DNA from: an uncultured Desulfuromonadales bacterium
GTDB taxonomy: Bacteria; Desulfobacterota; Desulfuromonadia; Desulfuromonadales; Geopsychrobacteraceae
DNA: 8,352 bases
Assembly (NCBI GenBank): GCA_945788205.1
Contig: CALZLE010000061.1
Span: forward strand, 1-8,352
Direction of reading: 5' to 3'
Positions 7,363 to 8,352 of this stretch are shown here, one piece after another (positions within the stretch are counted from its first letter, which is position 1; every line of letters begins with the position of its first letter). A program made the translations under genes and the position numbers. Under the pieces are notes generated by a model. That model had not been told where the DNA came from, did no database searches, and was given only the letters and a program-made list of their open reading frames with translations.

Positions 7363-8352
7363 GCAATGGCTGCCGCATCCAAGAAAATTGGATCATTCCG
7401 AGTCCCCAAGGCAGCTGCTCGAAGAGGATATCGTGAGTTTTGCGCTCAACCTGCAACACCCAGCCCTGTCCGCGTTCACGCAAAATGCCTTCACGTCGCA
7501 GAAAATTACTGCGTAGTCCGTCGATAGAGGTGTTTTTTAGCGCTGCCCACTGCTTGATGACTGCCAGCAGCAGCGTATCGACTTCAACATCCCACTGCTT
7601 CGACCGTCTCCGACGACGGGGAACCGTGAGCGCTGGCGGAATGCCACAGAGAAGTTTGTTCAGCAACAAAAGATTCTCTTGACCAGAGGGGCGTCCGGTC
7701 ACCAGCTGCTGCAGCAACAGAGCCGCTTCGATCTTTGGCCGCTGGGAACCATTGTCCAGCGTTTCAAGCAATTCAAGCTTGGCAAAAAGCTCTTTCAGGT
7801 GTGGCCAGAGCAGCACCAAACCAGCATTTTCAACCGGAACATCAACAGGGTCAGCAACATCCACGGCTTCGATGACATCCGCACTCTGCTCCTCTCTATT
7901 AAGCTCCCCAAGAGCAACGGACTCAAGCGGCTTTCGGCCGGCTTTCTTCTGCGTACCCCCACGCAGCAGTTCGGCCAATATCGCCTTCGTTGCCGGGAGT
8001 ATCCTCAAGTGCGCAACAGTACCATCAACCTCTTCATGTAGTTTTTCTGGCGGGATCCCGCTGATCTGCGTCAGGGCAAAGAAGAATTGACGCACCAACG
8101 CCTGTGGCCGCTCAAGTTGCTGCTGATTGCTAACCACGATCAGGCCATAAACCAGCTTGAGGCTGACCACCCGGGCCTGCAGTCCGAAACCCTGGCGCGC
8201 CAACAGATGGATCGCCAGTTTGCGCAGGTCGGCCAGCAATTCTTCGGTAACACTCGGCAACAGTTGCTGCAAGGTCAGCTGGTGGCTGCGATTGGAAAAC
8301 TGTTCGACAAAACGTGCCAAACCGACCGGATCGGAAATCGATTGCAGGATTA
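7349..8352 (-). CDS. Contractile injection system tape-measure-family protein (Afp14-like), 5' end cut by window edge
   Basis: The frame is open from the TAA at 7349 to the right edge, giving 333 visible residues. A TTG at 8320 can be read as a start, but the frame continues without a stop to base 8350 (residues ILQSISDPVG before it), so the real N-terminus is most likely outside the window. The C-terminal ~160 residues (from 7828) match the CIS_TMP family (PF19268) as I know it: NAGLVLLWPHLKELF, then LLLQQLVTG, LLLNKLLCGIP, VIKQWAALKNTSIDGLRSNFLRREG, WVLQVERKTHDILFEQLPWG and a terminal MRQPLQVEW. The upstream part is Leu/Gln-rich and helical. In Afp/PVC-type particles the tape measure sets tube length and may help hold cargo. 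An acidic Val/Asp-rich linker separates the two parts. The ATPase follows directly. Family assignment is firm; the length-setting role is inferred from the family. Confidence 0.93.
   Translation of the reverse strand, partial: ILQSISDPVGLARFVEQFSNRSHQLTLQQLLPSVTEELLADLRKLAIHLLARQGFGLQARVVSLKLVYGLIVVSNQQQLERPQALVRQFFFALTQISGIPPEKLHEEVDGTVAHLRILPATKAILAELLRGGTQKKAGRKPLESVALGELNREEQSADVIEAVDVADPVDVPVENAGLVLLWPHLKELFAKLELLETLDNGSQRPKIEAALLLQQLVTGRPSGQENLLLLNKLLCGIPPALTVPRRRRRSKQWDVEVDTLLLAVIKQWAALKNTSIDGLRSNFLRREGILRERGQGWVLQVERKTHDILFEQLPWGLGMIQFSWMRQPLQVEW

Noticed and set aside
8318..8320. TTG as the start codon of the tape-measure gene
   Set aside because: The frame continues upstream without a stop to the window edge and the family is usually longer at its N-terminus, so this is an internal Leu codon.

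Overview
The window is a compact, single-direction block of four genes, all read from the minus strand (right to left). It looks like the downstream end of an extracellular contractile injection system (eCIS) locus, a phage-tail-like toxin-delivery particle of the Afp/PVC/MAC class. Both ends of the window cut through genes. No RNA gene, insertion sequence, CRISPR array or clear promoter or terminator was seen. No gene-free stretch exceeds about 60 bases: the first 1.9 kb is an open reading frame that runs off the left edge.

In transcription order the genes are: (1) the C-terminal part of a CIS tape-measure-family protein (Afp14-like), cut by the right edge; (2) a complete 450-aa AAA+ ATPase (Afp15-like), whose ATG directly follows the tape-measure stop codon; (3) after a 62-base leader with a GC hairpin, a 1340-aa protein with a DUF4157 (eCIS core) HELTH domain, three tandem ~139-aa helical repeats, a hydrophobic conserved core and a C-terminal part that looks like an HNH/His-Me-finger nuclease; (4) 15 bases further on, a second DUF4157 protein with a six-unit Glu-rich LQR repeat and a different C-terminal domain carrying a second HExxH. 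I read that domain as an aspzincin (M35)-like zinc peptidase. Its C-terminus lies beyond the left edge.

The tape-measure-then-ATPase order matches Afp14-Afp15. In such loci the region after the ATPase holds cargo genes. The simplest reading is that genes 3 and 4 are two effectors or accessory proteins with a shared front end (a KLxIGxPND motif, an acidic LQR linker and the DUF4157 domain) and different back ends. Delivery by the particle is inferred, not shown.

The organism is most likely a Gram-negative environmental bacterium. Most of the window has moderately high GC (about 58% in a hand-counted stretch of gene 3), with Shine-Dalgarno sites and tight gene packing. A proteobacterium is plausible, but the lineage cannot be settled from this sequence. 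The C-terminal half of gene 4 falls to about 36% GC over 180 bases, which suggests a separately acquired effector domain.
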